A DNA stretch of 64,000 nucleotides. Origin: Sinomonas atrocyanea. GTDB lineage: Bacteria; Actinomycetota; Actinomycetes; Actinomycetales; Micrococcaceae. The notes under the pieces are model-generated. The model worked only from the letters and a program-made list of their open reading frames with translations, did no database searches and was not told the origin of the DNA. Position 1 is the first letter of the stretch. Each line of letters opens with the position of its first letter. Both the position numbers and the translations under genes were made by a program. The stretch covers positions 1,488,001 to 1,552,000 of the forward strand of contig NZ_CP014518.1 of NCBI RefSeq assembly GCF_001577305.1, read 5' to 3'. This document shows positions 17,174 to 25,586 of the stretch, in pieces.

Positions 17174-17845
17174 TCAGCCCCGCTCCGGGATGCCGAGGAC
17201 GGCGGCGGCCGGTCCATGCCCGTGCACCTCCAGGCGCCAGCCGGGGCGGCGGAAGGCCGCCTTCGCGAGGCGGAACCGGAGTTCGCGTTCGACGACGCCA
17301 GGGGCGCCTTCGCAGCGCGCCTCGCCGTTGGGCTCGTACCCGAGGGAGCGGCTCACCCCGATCGAGGGCGCATTCCAGTCGTAGGCGCCCGTCTGCGCGA
17401 CCTCCGCGCCGAGGCAGTCGAACGCCCACAGCAGCACGGCCGCGCGCATCTCGGTCCCGAGCCCGAGGCCGCGGGCCGAGCGGCGCAGCCACGAGCCGGT
17501 GGCGACCGTGCGCAGGGCGGCGAAGTCCGTGGCCCCGACGTCCTGGGACCCCAGGAACTCGCCCTCCCGCGACCAGACGCCGAACATGACCGTCCAGGCC
17601 GCGGGGTGGGAGCGCAGGCGCGACTCCCAGATCCAGCGGGCGCTGTTGGCCGCGATGTCGGGCGACTCGTCCCACGCGTTCGACAGCGCCGAGCGGCCTG
17701 ACGGGGCCAGGGCAGGATCGGTGAGGCCGCCGCGGGCAGCCTCGACGTAGTGCGGGATGTCCTCGTCGCGGAGAGGGCGGAGCTCGAGCCGAGGGGTGAG
17801 CAGGCGGAGACGGAGTATGGGCCAGACGTCCTCGAGCGTCATCAT
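17174..17845 (-). CDS. GNAT family N-acetyltransferase (RimJ/RimL type)
   Basis: A 223-residue protein. It opens with LLTPRLELRPLRDED, typical of the RimJ/RimL-like acetyltransferases, and carries the acetyl-CoA loop SARGLGLGTEMRAAVLLWAF with an (R/Q)xxGxG/A-type motif, followed by the N.PSI.V...GY segment of the fold. It probably acetylates a protein N-terminus or a small amine; the substrate is unknown. Two consecutive ATGs begin the frame; the first (17845) follows TAGCGT by six bases, supporting a leaderless start. Divergent from the prepilin peptidase. Confidence 0.88.
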   Translation of the reverse strand: MMTLEDVWPILRLRLLTPRLELRPLRDEDIPHYVEAARGGLTDPALAPSGRSALSNAWDESPDIAANSARWIWESRLRSHPAAWTVMFGVWSREGEFLGSQDVGATDFAALRTVATGSWLRRSARGLGLGTEMRAAVLLWAFDCLGAEVAQTGAYDWNAPSIGVSRSLGYEPNGEARCEGAPGVVERELRFRLAKAAFRRPGWRLEVHGHGPAAAVLGIPERG

Positions 17846-17851
17846 CCCGCC

Positions 17852-17896
17852 ACGCTAGCCCACGTGCGGCGGAGGGGGCGCCCGCGGCGCTAGGGT
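17852..17896. promoter_or_regulatory. Two divergent leaderless promoters
   Basis: Minus strand: TAGCGT (17857-17852) plus six bases to the ATG at 17845. Plus strand: TAGGGT (17891-17896) plus six bases to the GTG at 17903. Each gene thus has its own -10, 33 bp apart. Confidence 0.55.
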
Positions 17897-17902
17897 CCAC
17901 CT

Positions 17903-18415
17903 GTGACCCACCGACTTCCCGAGCTGTGGCAGGACAGCCCCGTCGCGTTCTGGCTCGTCATCGCGTGCCTGGGCTACTACCTCTGGATGGCCGCGCGGCT
18001 GGCCGTGATCGACATCCGCAGCCACCTGCTCCCGAACCGGATCGTGCTGCCGAGCTACTGGGCCGCGGTCCCGCTGACCGTCGCCGCCGTGGTCGCGGCC
18101 GGGGGAGCCGACGTCGGGGCGGCCCTGCGCGTGCTCGGCGGCGGCGCCGTGCTGTGGCTCGTGTACTTCGTGCTGCGGGTCGTCTACCCGGCGGGCATGG
18201 GGTTCGGTGACGTCAAGCTCGCCGGGGTCCTCGGCCTGTACCTGGGCTTCCTGAGCTGGGAGCACCTGTTCTGGGGCACCGCGGCGGCGTTCCTGCTCGG
18301 CGGCCTGTACGGCCTCGGCCTCATCGTGACGCGCAGGGGCACCGCGAAGTCCGCGATCCCGTTCGGACCGTTCATGCTCGCGGGCACCGCGATCGCGCTC
18401 GTGCTGCCCGCCTGA
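17903..18415 (+). CDS. A24 family prepilin peptidase (short form)
   Basis: A 170-residue, about six-helix aspartyl protease that removes the leader of type IV pilin-like proteins. Both catalytic aspartates are visible: IDIRSHLLPN (D37) and GMGFGDVKLAG (GxGD, D103). The N-terminal cysteine-rich methylase domain of large PilD enzymes is absent, as in the TadV/CpaA-like and many actinobacterial short forms. No pilus genes are in the window, so its substrates (tad or com pilins) must be encoded elsewhere. The GTG start follows TAGGGT by six bases. Confidence 0.9.
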   Translation: MTHRLPELWQDSPVAFWLVIACLGYYLWMAARLAVIDIRSHLLPNRIVLPSYWAAVPLTVAAVVAAGGADVGAALRVLGGGAVLWLVYFVLRVVYPAGMGFGDVKLAGVLGLYLGFLSWEHLFWGTAAAFLLGGLYGLGLIVTRRGTAKSAIPFGPFMLAGTAIALVLPA

Positions 18416-18422
18416 GCCGCCC

Positions 18423-18893
18423 TCAGCCGACGAAGTGCGCGCGGCGCTCCGGGTCGAGGGCCCAGCCGATGGCGCGGGCGTGCAGCGGCGGGATGTCCGG
18501 GAGGCCGTCGCGGGAGAACCAGCCGACCTCGAGGTTCTCATCGTCGTTCACCCGGGCCTCGCCGCCGGTGTACGCGCACGCCATCACGACGTCGAGGTAC
18601 TGGGCGTGGTCCCCATTGGGGTAGACCACCGGGGCTGTGATGCCGACGCCGGCGAGGTGGGTGACCGCCACGTGGACGCCGGTCTCCTCCAGCACCTCGC
18701 GCACCGCCGTCGCGGCGGGCTCCTCGCCGGGCTCGACGATGCCCGCGGGAACTGTCCAGCGCCCATTGTCGGCGCGCCGGACGAGGAGGAGGCGGCCGGC
18801 GTCGTCCGTCACGACGGCCTTGACCCCCGGCAGCCAGAGGGGATGGTCCCCGACGAGGTCACGCAGGGCGAGGATGAAGTCAGGCGTGGGCAC
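18423..18893 (-). CDS. Nudix hydrolase
   Basis: A 156-residue hydrolase for nucleoside-diphosphate-linked compounds. The full Nudix box is present as GIVEPGEEPAATAVREVLEETG, with the metal-binding REvxEE core, starting at about residue 51. The N-terminal PLWLPGVKAVVTDDAGRLLLVRR and the C-terminal aromatic-rich part resemble the ADP-ribose / 8-oxo-dGTP type widely found in Actinobacteria, but the substrate cannot be fixed. The start GTG at 18893 follows TAGTCT by seven bases. It is seven bases from the convergent prepilin peptidase gene. Confidence 0.9.
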   Translation of the reverse strand: MPTPDFILALRDLVGDHPLWLPGVKAVVTDDAGRLLLVRRADNGRWTVPAGIVEPGEEPAATAVREVLEETGVHVAVTHLAGVGITAPVVYPNGDHAQYLDVVMACAYTGGEARVNDDENLEVGWFSRDGLPDIPPLHARAIGWALDPERRAHFVG

Positions 18894-18961
18894 GGGTCCC
18901 AGACTACCCGGGCGGCCGGAGCATCCCGCTGCCGGCGGGACCCCCGCGCCCCCCAGACATT

Positions 18962-19075
18962 CTGAAGGTCACCTCCTGGAGGTCGATGTCAGGACAAAGA
19001 CCCACAGGAGGTGACCTTCAGGAGATGACTCTCAGGAGGTGGCTCTCAGGAGGTGACCTTCAGGAGGTGACTCCC
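18962..19075. repeat. Inverted copy plus five tandem 14-bp repeats carrying extended Shine-Dalgarno sequence
   Basis: Five head-to-tail 14-mers at 19006, 19020, 19034, 19048 and 19062 follow AGGAGGTGACYYTC with one to three changes. The first and fourth are identical. An exact inverted copy lies at 18964-18977, so CTGAAGGTCACCTCCTG (18962-18978) and CAGGAGGTGACCTTCAG (19005-19021) form a 17-bp perfect hairpin with a 26-base loop. AGGAGGTGA is the full complement of the 16S rRNA tail; the minus strand, which is the fumC transcript strand, carries the anti-Shine-Dalgarno CACCTCCT. It lies between fumC and the Nudix gene. Confidence 0.9.
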
Positions 19076-19085
19076 AGAGTGGGGG

Positions 19086-20519
19086 CTACTTGTTGGGGCC
19101 CGTCATCGTCGTGACGTCGAGCGCCGCGTCGAGCTGCTCCTCGGTGAGCTCGCCCCGCTCGACATAGCCGAGCGCCACGGTCGCCTCGCGGATCGTCAGG
19201 CCCTCCTTGACGGCCTTCTTGGCGATCGCCGCGGCGTTCTCGTAGCCGATGAACTTGTTCAGCGGCGTGACGATCGAGGGCGAGGCCTCGGCGAGGAAGC
19301 GCGCGCGCTCGACGTTCGCCTGGATGCCGTCCACCATCTTGTCCGCCATGACGCGGGCCGTGTTCGCCAGCAGGCGGATCGACTCGAGCAGGTTCGCGGC
19401 CATGACCGGGATGCCGACGTTGAGCTCGAACGCGCCGTTGGTCGAGGACAGGGCGATCGTGGTGTCGTTGCCGATCACCTGGGCGGCGACCATGATCGCG
19501 GCCTCGCAGATCACGGGGTTGACCTTGCCCGGCATGATCGACGAGCCCGGCTGGAGGTCGGGGATCGCGATCTCGCCGAGGCCGGTGTTCGGGCCCGAGC
19601 CCATCCAGCGCAGGTCGTTGGCGATCTTCATGATCGAGTAGGCGATGTTGCGCAGCTGGCCCGAGGCCTCGATGAGGCCGTCGCGGTTCGCCTGGGCCTC
19701 GAAGTGGTTGCGCGCCTCGGTGATCGGCAGCGCCGTGTCCGCCGCGAGGAGCTCGATCACGCGCTGCGGGAAGCCGGCGGGCGTGTTGATGCCGGTGCCG
19801 ACGGCGGTCCCGCCGAGGGGCACCTCGGCGACGCGGGGGAGGGAGGCCTCGATGCGCTCGATCCCGTAGCGGACCTGGGCCTCGTAGCCGCCGAACTCCT
19901 GGCCGAGCGTCACGGGGGTGGCGTCCATGAGGTGCGTGCGGCCGGACTTCACGACGTCCTTGAACTCCGCGGCCTTGCGGCTCAGCGAGGCGGCGAGGTG
20001 CGTGAGCGCGGGGACGAGGTCGTTGAGGAGGGCGTTGGTCGCCGCGACGTGCACCGAGGTGGGGAAGACGTCATTGGAGGACTGGGAGGCGTTGACGTGG
20101 TCGTTCGGGTGGACGACCTTGTCGCTGCCCGCCTCCTTGAGCGCGCGCGTGGCGAGCTCGGCGATGACCTCGTTCATGTTCATGTTGCTCGAGGTGCCAG
20201 ATCCGGTCTGGAACACGTCGATCGGGAAGTGCGCGTCGAACTCGCCCGCGGCAACGCGGTCGGCGGCGCCGGCGATCGCGTCGGCGAGGTCGGCATCGAT
20301 GACGCCGAGGTCCTCATTGGCGCGCGCGGCGGCCTTCTTCACGCGCGCGAGGGCCTCGATGTGCTTGCGCTCGAGCGTCTTGCCCGAGATGGGGAAGTTC
20401 TCGACGGCGCGCTGCGTCTGGGCGCGGTAGAGGGCCGAGGCGGGAACGCGCACCTCGCCCATCGTGTCGTGCTCGATCCGGTATTCCGTGGCAGGGGCCT
20501 GCACTGCAGAGTCAGTCAT
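19086..20519 (-). CDS. fumC: Class II fumarate hydratase FumC
   Basis: Iron-independent fumarase of the TCA cycle, interconverting fumarate and malate as a homotetramer. The 477-residue length and the motifs are standard: TGSGTSSNMNMNEVIA near 105-120, HPNDHVNASQSSND, SGRTHLMDATPVTLGQE, and the superfamily signature GSSIMPGKVNPV with the catalytic serine. The ATG at 20519 follows TAATCT by seven bases (GGGAGCC between them could also be read by the ribosome). Its 3' flank contains the tandem Shine-Dalgarno-like repeats. Aspartase shares the fold, but the sequence is fumarase-like throughout. Confidence 0.97.
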   Translation of the reverse strand: MTDSAVQAPATEYRIEHDTMGEVRVPASALYRAQTQRAVENFPISGKTLERKHIEALARVKKAAARANEDLGVIDADLADAIAGAADRVAAGEFDAHFPIDVFQTGSGTSSNMNMNEVIAELATRALKEAGSDKVVHPNDHVNASQSSNDVFPTSVHVAATNALLNDLVPALTHLAASLSRKAAEFKDVVKSGRTHLMDATPVTLGQEFGGYEAQVRYGIERIEASLPRVAEVPLGGTAVGTGINTPAGFPQRVIELLAADTALPITEARNHFEAQANRDGLIEASGQLRNIAYSIMKIANDLRWMGSGPNTGLGEIAIPDLQPGSSIMPGKVNPVICEAAIMVAAQVIGNDTTIALSSTNGAFELNVGIPVMAANLLESIRLLANTARVMADKMVDGIQANVERARFLAEASPSIVTPLNKFIGYENAAAIAKKAVKEGLTIREATVALGYVERGELTEEQLDAALDVTTMTGPNK

Positions 20520-20600
20520 GGCTCCCAGATTAGACCCGGTCGCAGGGCACCCCCGAACCGGGAGCGCCCTGCGACGGACATGGTCCTTGGAGGAGCGGAC

Positions 20601-21215
20601 CTAGACGTTCCCGAAGCCGGAGACGAGCTCGGCCTTGCCCTCGGCCAGGTGGTAGCAGACGCCGAGCACGGCGGTGCGGCCCTCCTCGACGGCGGTGGCG
20701 ATGGTCTGGGACGTGTCGAGGAGCCGCTTGCCGGTCTGGCGGACGTGCTCGACGACGGTGTTGTCGACGTCGGTGATCCCGTTGCGCTGGGCCGTGAGGA
20801 CGGAAGGCATGATGCGCTCGACGAGGTCGCGGACGAACCCGCCGGGCATCGTGCCGGTCTCGTACGCCTGGACGCTGGCCGTGACGGCGCCGCAGGAGTC
20901 GTGGCCGAGGACCACGATGAGCGGGACGTTGAGCGGGTCGACCGCGTACTCGAGCGAGCCGAGGATCGTCTCGTCGATGACGTGGCCCGCGGAGCGGACG
21001 ACGAACGCGTCCCCGAGGCCGAGATCGAAGATGATCTCCGCCGCGAGCCGCGAGTCCGAGCAGCCGAAGATCACGCAGATGGGATTCTGCGACGCGACGA
21101 GCTCATGGCGTCGGGCCGAGTCCTGGTTGGGGTGGATGTTCGCGCCATCCACGAAGCGCTGGTTTCCGTCGCGCAGCATCTGCCACGCCTGGGCGGGAGA
21201 GAGAGTCTGGGTCAC
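20601..21215 (-). CDS. Beta-class carbonic anhydrase
   Basis: Zinc enzyme that interconverts CO2 and bicarbonate in the cytoplasm. The 204-residue protein carries the complete beta-class set: CSDSR (C52, D54, R56) and HDSCGA (H105, C108). It belongs to the usual actinobacterial clade, similar in length to mycobacterial CanB. The GTG start at 21215 follows TAGAGT by seven bases. Located between fumC and the DUF4245 gene on the same strand, each with its own apparent -10, so they are probably separate transcripts. Confidence 0.95.
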   Translation of the reverse strand: MTQTLSPAQAWQMLRDGNQRFVDGANIHPNQDSARRHELVASQNPICVIFGCSDSRLAAEIIFDLGLGDAFVVRSAGHVIDETILGSLEYAVDPLNVPLIVVLGHDSCGAVTASVQAYETGTMPGGFVRDLVERIMPSVLTAQRNGITDVDNTVVEHVRQTGKRLLDTSQTIATAVEEGRTAVLGVCYHLAEGKAELVSGFGNV

Positions 21216-21282
21216 GGGCCCTACTCTACGCCCGGCGCCCTGCCCATCCCGGGCGGCGGCGCCGCGCGGGAGCCCGGCCGGG

Positions 21283-21909
21283 CTAGGAACGGGCCGACGC
21301 GGCGACGGCGCCGGCCACGGCGTCGAACTCGCCGAACGCCGCCGAGCCGCTGACGATCACCGTGGTGCCGGCGATGGTCGCGACATAGCTCTTCTCGGTG
21401 CCCGGCTTGTCGTACAGGGTCCAGGCGACCCCACCGACGTCCCGCGTCCCGGTGGTCGGCGCCTTGTGCACCTGGTCGGCGAGCCACGTCGGGTTCGCGG
21501 AGGCCGTCTGCTCGACCGAGACGAACTGCTGGCCGGGGGTGAGGTAGCCGAGGTCCCAGTGCGAGACGCCGTCCGAGGTGCCGGAGACCCAGCGGGCGTA
21601 GTTGGGGGAATAGCCCGCGGGCAGCTGGGGGACGACCGGGCTGAAGCCGGCCACCGGCTTGGCGTTCGCCGCGACGGCCGCGACGTCGACGGCCGGACGG
21701 TACGTGTCCGTCTTCTGCCCGGCGCTCAGCAGCACCACCGGGACGATCGCCAGCAGGCTCACCAGGAGCGCCATGATCATCCCGATCACCGAGGCGTTGG
21801 CGCGCTTGGCCGCCGCCGGGGTCAGGACGGGCTTGACGGCGGGCGCGTCCTCGGGGCCGGCGGTGGCCTGGGCGTCGTGCGTCTCGGGGGCATGATCGGT
21901 GCTGCTCAC
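21283..21909 (-). CDS. DUF4245 membrane-anchored protein
   Basis: About 208 residues: a cytoplasmic N-terminus rich in Ala/Glu, one transmembrane helix (ASVIGMIMALLVSLLAIVPVVLL), and an extracytoplasmic domain of the DUF4245 family, function unknown. In Actinobacteria it is regularly next to glpX, as here. The start is uncertain: the GTG at 21909 gives VSSTDHAPE and has GGAGG very close upstream; an ATG at 21927 and longer extensions are possible but overlap the glpX promoter region. Convergent to nothing; divergent from glpX. Confidence 0.8.
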   Translation of the reverse strand: MSSTDHAPETHDAQATAGPEDAPAVKPVLTPAAAKRANASVIGMIMALLVSLLAIVPVVLLSAGQKTDTYRPAVDVAAVAANAKPVAGFSPVVPQLPAGYSPNYARWVSGTSDGVSHWDLGYLTPGQQFVSVEQTASANPTWLADQVHKAPTTGTRDVGGVAWTLYDKPGTEKSYVATIAGTTVIVSGSAAFGEFDAVAGAVAASARS

Positions 21910-22001
21910 GCCTCCATGGTCCCGCATGCAGCGCGGTGCTCGCGAATGCCAATGCGTCGGCGGAGGTCGACATCCTTTCGGGGCCGTGGGGCCCGGACGA
22001 C

Positions 22002-22007
22002 TAGGAT
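22002..22007 (+). promoter_or_regulatory. glpX -10 box
   Basis: TAGGAT, giving a start point near 22014 and a leader of about 28 bases that includes AGAGG before the GTG at 22042. No clear -35 was seen. Confidence 0.45.
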
Positions 22008-22041
22008 GAAGGAACACGCCCGCTCGAAGAAGAGGTCCTCA

Positions 22042-23079
22042 GTGTCCACTGCGTCCCAAGACACCCAGTACTCGACCCTTTCCAGCTCGCTCCACGTGGG
22101 AGCCGACGAGCCGGACCGCAACCTCGCGCTCGAGCTCGTCCGGGTGACCGAGGCCGCTGCGATCGCCGGTGGCCACTGGGTCGGCTTCGGCGACAAGAAC
22201 AAGGCCGACGGCGCGGCCGTCGACGCGATGCGCTCGTTCCTCGAGACCGTGCACTTCAACGGCGTCGTCGTCATCGGCGAGGGCGAGAAGGACGAGGCGC
22301 CGATGCTGTTCAACGGCGAGCGCGTCGGCGACGGTACGGGCCCCGAGGTGGACGTCGCCGTCGACCCGATCGACGGCACGCGCCTGACCGCCCTCGGCAT
22401 CAACAACGCCCTCGCGGTCCTCGCCGTGGCCGAGCGCGGCACGATGTTCGATCCCTCGGCGGTCTTCTACATGGAGAAGCTCGTCACGGGCCCGGAGGCC
22501 GCGGACCTCGTGGACCTGCGCCTGCCGGTCAAGCAGAACCTGCACCTGATCGCCAAGGCCAAGGGCGTCAAGGTCAACCAGATCAACGTGTGCGTCCTCG
22601 ACCGCGACCGCCACAAGCCCCTCGTCGAGGAGATCCGCGCCGCCGGCGCCCGGACCAAGTTCATCATGGACGGCGACGTGGCCGGTGCGATCGCCGCGGC
22701 CCGGGAGGGCACCGGGGTGGACGCGCTCATGGGCATCGGCGGCACGCCCGAGGGCATCGTCGCGGCCTGCGCCATCAAGGCCCTCGGCGGTGTGATCCAG
22801 GGCCGCCTCTGGCCCACGAGCGACGAGGAGAAGCAGAAGGCGCTCGACGCCGGGCACGACCTCGACCGCGTCCTCACCACGGGCGACCTCGTCACGAGCG
22901 ACAACTGCTACTTCGCCGCCACGGGCATCACCGACGGCGACCTCCTCCGCGGCGTGCGCTACCGCAAGGACCGCGTCAAGACGCAGTCGATCGTGATGCG
23001 CTCCAAGTCGGGGACCGTGCGCTTCGTCGACGCCGAGCACCACGCCAGCAAGTGGGAGAACTGGGCTCGCCGGGCCTGA
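22042..23079 (+). CDS. glpX: Class II fructose-1,6-bisphosphatase GlpX
   Basis: Hydrolyses fructose-1,6-bisphosphate to fructose-6-phosphate, the committed gluconeogenic step in Actinobacteria, which often lack the class I enzyme. The 345-residue protein shows the metal motifs VIGEGEKDEAPML, VDVAVDPIDGTRLTA and the late LMGIGGTPEGIVAA segment, all diagnostic of GlpX. The start chosen is the GTG at 22042: homology begins shortly after, AGAGG lies seven bases upstream, and a TAGGAT -10 precedes. An ATG at 22006 is in frame but overlaps that -10. It ends before a perfect 26-bp palindrome. Confidence 0.95.
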   Translation: MSTASQDTQYSTLSSSLHVGADEPDRNLALELVRVTEAAAIAGGHWVGFGDKNKADGAAVDAMRSFLETVHFNGVVVIGEGEKDEAPMLFNGERVGDGTGPEVDVAVDPIDGTRLTALGINNALAVLAVAERGTMFDPSAVFYMEKLVTGPEAADLVDLRLPVKQNLHLIAKAKGVKVNQINVCVLDRDRHKPLVEEIRAAGARTKFIMDGDVAGAIAAAREGTGVDALMGIGGTPEGIVAACAIKALGGVIQGRLWPTSDEEKQKALDAGHDLDRVLTTGDLVTSDNCYFAATGITDGDLLRGVRYRKDRVKTQSIVMRSKSGTVRFVDAEHHASKWENWARRA

Positions 23080-23089
23080 GCCGCGGCTA

Positions 23090-23115
23090 GACTGGGGCGC
23101 GGCCGCGCCCCAGTC
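23090..23115 (+). terminator. Perfect 26-bp palindrome after glpX
   Basis: GACTGGGGCGCGG followed immediately by its exact complement. This is a 13-bp-per-arm GC-rich hairpin 10 bases after the glpX stop and 32 bases before the next ribosome site. Probably a terminator; there is no T-run. A TAGACT box overlaps its left edge, so an operator role is also possible. Confidence 0.6.
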
Positions 23116-23155
23116 GGCGCGTCGCCAGCACCCTGACGCCCGACCCAGGAGGATC

Positions 23156-24244
23156 ATGAGCCCCGAGAGCCAGCAGGCCGCCCGCGAGCTGACCGTCAGT
23201 CCCTGCAGGGACCGCGCCACGTGGGACGCACTGGTGAACGGCCACGGAGGGCACCCCCTCCAGCTGTGGGGCTGGGGCGAGGTCAAGGCGGCCCACCACT
23301 GGCGCACGGAGCGGCTCCTCGTGCGGGACGGCGAGACCGTGGTGGGCGGCGCCCAGGTGCTGTACCGGTCCCTGCCGTGGCCGCTGAAGTCCCTCGCGTA
23401 CCTCTCCCGCGGCCCCGTCTGCGCGCCCGAGGACGCCGGGCGCGTGCTGGCCGCCGTCGCCTCGGCAGTCCGGGCGGCGCACGGCTCCGTGGCCCTCGTC
23501 GCCGAACCGGACTGGGACGCCGGCTCGGCGGGGGAGCGCGAGCTGGAGGCGGCCGGCTTCCGCCGCACGGAGGGCACCATCCTCATTCCGCGCACCCTCA
23601 TCCTCGACCTCGGACGCAGCGAGGACGAGCTCATGGCGGACATGTCCCGCACCACGCGCGCCAACGTGCGCAAGAACCTCCGCGGCGACCTGGAGTTCCG
23701 CAAGGTCGCGACCGAGGAGGAGCTCGGGCAGGTGCTCGCGATCTACCGCGAGACCGCGGAGCGCGCCGGATTCGGCATCCACGAGGACGGCTACTACCGG
23801 GACATCTGGCGCTTCCTCGGCGACGACTCGCCGATCGTGGCCGCGTTCGACGGCGACCGCGTGGTCGCCTTCGTGTGGATCGCGCGCAGCGCGGGCACAG
23901 CCTTCGAGCTCTACGGCGGCGTCAACGCGGCCGGGCAGAAGGCCCGCGCGAACTACGGCGTCAAGTGGGCGGCCTTCATGGCGATGAAGGAGGACGGCTG
24001 CGCCCGCTACGACCTCAACGGCCTGCTCAACGACGGCATCTCCGACTTCAAGAAGCAGTTCGCCCAGCACGAGAACCTGCTCGCCGGGACGTGGGAGCTG
24101 CCGCTCTCGCCGTTCTACCCCGTGTACGCGACCGGCATGCCGCTCGCCCGCAGGACGCTCGCGCAGGGCCGCCGTGCGGCGAAGACCGCCGTGCGGCGGG
24201 TCAGGGGCGCCGCGGGCCGGGCCCGCCAGCTCGCCCAGCGCTGA
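23156..24244 (+). CDS. FemX/FmhB-type lipid II aminoacyltransferase (peptidoglycan bridge)
   Basis: A 362-residue tandem-GNAT protein of the Fem family, which uses aminoacyl-tRNA to add amino acids to the lipid II stem peptide and build interpeptide bridges. Visible features: HPLQLWGWGEVK near residues 33-44, the first GNAT half to about 150, MSRTTRANVRKNLR (a conserved basic segment), and the second half with FELYGGVNAAGQKARANYG and KKQFAQHENLLAGTWELPLS, both typical. It lacks the long coiled coil of staphylococcal FemA. AGGAGG lies three bases before the ATG. Which amino acid it adds cannot be told. Confidence 0.88.
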   Translation: MSPESQQAARELTVSPCRDRATWDALVNGHGGHPLQLWGWGEVKAAHHWRTERLLVRDGETVVGGAQVLYRSLPWPLKSLAYLSRGPVCAPEDAGRVLAAVASAVRAAHGSVALVAEPDWDAGSAGERELEAAGFRRTEGTILIPRTLILDLGRSEDELMADMSRTTRANVRKNLRGDLEFRKVATEEELGQVLAIYRETAERAGFGIHEDGYYRDIWRFLGDDSPIVAAFDGDRVVAFVWIARSAGTAFELYGGVNAAGQKARANYGVKWAAFMAMKEDGCARYDLNGLLNDGISDFKKQFAQHENLLAGTWELPLSPFYPVYATGMPLARRTLAQGRRAAKTAVRRVRGAAGRARQLAQR

Positions 24245-24255
24245 CGCTCGTCCGC

Positions 24256-24295
24256 GCCGCCGGCGGCCTGGCCGCCGGCGGCCTGGCCGCCGGCG
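24256..24295. repeat. 15-bp tandem repeat of palindromes between FemX-type gene and manA
   Basis: GCCGCCGGCGGCCTG repeated at 24256 and 24271 with a partial third copy to 24295. Each unit starts with the 12-bp palindrome GCCGCCGGCGGC. It sits between two convergent genes and probably acts as a bidirectional terminator. Confidence 0.65.
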
Positions 24296-24301
24296 TGCGC
24301 C

Positions 24302-25567
24302 CTACGCCAGGCCCGAGGCCGGGCCCAGCCCTGTCGTCACGGCGAAGGCGAGGACACCGTCCGACCCTGCGTGCGCGAGGGCCGGCGATTCGGCGTCCGG
24401 GATGAAGGCGCTGTCGCCGCGGGAGAGCACCAGATCGCCCTTCGGCGTGTCCAGGGTGAGTGAGCCCCGCACCACGAGCACGACCGCCGCGCCGGTCTGG
24501 GCCACCGGCACGGGCTCGGGCGCTGCCCCCGCGCCCGGCGTGCCGGGCACCTCGATGCGCTGGAGCTGGAATTCCTCGAACGGCGGCCGGTAGAGCTCCT
24601 GCCCGAGCGCGGACTCCTGTGCGGCGAGCCGGGGGACCCCCGGGGCCTCGAACACGACGGTGCGCAGCAGCTCGGGGATGTCGACGTGCTTGGGCGTCAG
24701 GCCGCCGCGCAGCACATTGTCCGAGGCCGCCATGACCTCGATGCCCAGGCCCCGCAGGTACGCGTGCACGTTGCCCGCCGGCAGGTAGAGGGCCTCGCCG
24801 GGCGCCAGGCTCACGCGGTTGAGCATGAGCGACAGGAGCACCCCCGGGTCGGAGGGGTAGGCCGCCGCGAGGTCCGCGACGGTGGCCAGGGCGGCGTCGT
24901 CCCGGGCTGCGGGCCCGGCGGCGGCGATGGCCGCGGCGGCCGCGTCGACGCACGCGCGCACGTCCGGACCGCCGTTGATGAGCCGGGCGAAGGCTGCGCT
25001 GAGCGCCTCGGCCTCGTCCGGGGTCCGCAGGAGCTCGGCGACCTGCTCCGTCACCTCGGCGGCCTCGGACCCCGCGAGCAGCGCCGTCAGCCGCTCGAAC
25101 AGCGCGGCGGACTCGCCCGGAGCGCGGAAGCCGGTGAGCGCGTCGAACGGGGTGAGGGCGAACACCATCTCGGGCTTGTGGTTGTCGTCCTTGTAGTTCC
25201 GGTGCGGGGCGGTGCGGGCGACGCCGGCCGCCTCCTCGTCGGCGAAGCCCGCCTTCGCCGCCTCGAGCTTCGGGTGGACCTGCAGGGACAGGGGGGAGTC
25301 CGCCGCGAGGACCTTCAGCAGGAATGGCAGGCGGGGGCCGAACGCCTCGATGCTCTTCGGGCCCAGGGTGCCGACCGGATCGGCATCGATGAGCTCCGCG
25401 AGGCTCGAGCCGTCGGGGTCGTCCAGCGGCTGCGACGGCGCGTCGGGGTGCGCCCCGATCCAGAGCTCGGCCTCCGGCCGTCCGCTCGGCTCACGGCCCA
25501 GCAACTCGGCGATCGCCGTCCTCGAGCCCCAGGCGTAGTCGCGGACGGTGTTGCTCAGCAGGTGCAT
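24302..25567 (-). CDS. manA: Mannose-6-phosphate isomerase ManA (type I)
   Basis: Zinc isomerase linking fructose-6-phosphate and mannose-6-phosphate; the product feeds GDP-mannose for mannosylated envelope components, which fits the protein mannosyltransferase at 45 kb. The 421-residue chain has the metal ligands in SLQVHPKLEAAKAGF, NHKPEMVFALT and YLPAGNVHAYLRG, and the catalytic Arg region NVLRGGLTPKHVD. The ATG at 25567 has GAGGA upstream. Between it and the upstream LCP gene lie three 21-bp tandem repeats. It appears to be the last gene of a purK-purE-LCP-manA series. Confidence 0.95.
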   Translation of the reverse strand: MHLLSNTVRDYAWGSRTAIAELLGREPSGRPEAELWIGAHPDAPSQPLDDPDGSSLAELIDADPVGTLGPKSIEAFGPRLPFLLKVLAADSPLSLQVHPKLEAAKAGFADEEAAGVARTAPHRNYKDDNHKPEMVFALTPFDALTGFRAPGESAALFERLTALLAGSEAAEVTEQVAELLRTPDEAEALSAAFARLINGGPDVRACVDAAAAAIAAAGPAARDDAALATVADLAAAYPSDPGVLLSLMLNRVSLAPGEALYLPAGNVHAYLRGLGIEVMAASDNVLRGGLTPKHVDIPELLRTVVFEAPGVPRLAAQESALGQELYRPPFEEFQLQRIEVPGTPGAGAAPEPVPVAQTGAAVVLVVRGSLTLDTPKGDLVLSRGDSAFIPDAESPALAHAGSDGVLAFAVTTGLGPASGLA

Positions 25568-25586
25568 GGGGTCCTCACAGGGGCGG

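Noticed and set aside
23088..23115. Operator reading of the 26-bp palindrome after glpX
   Set aside because: Its place 10 bases after a stop and the GC-only stem make a terminator the simpler reading; kept as terminator with a note.
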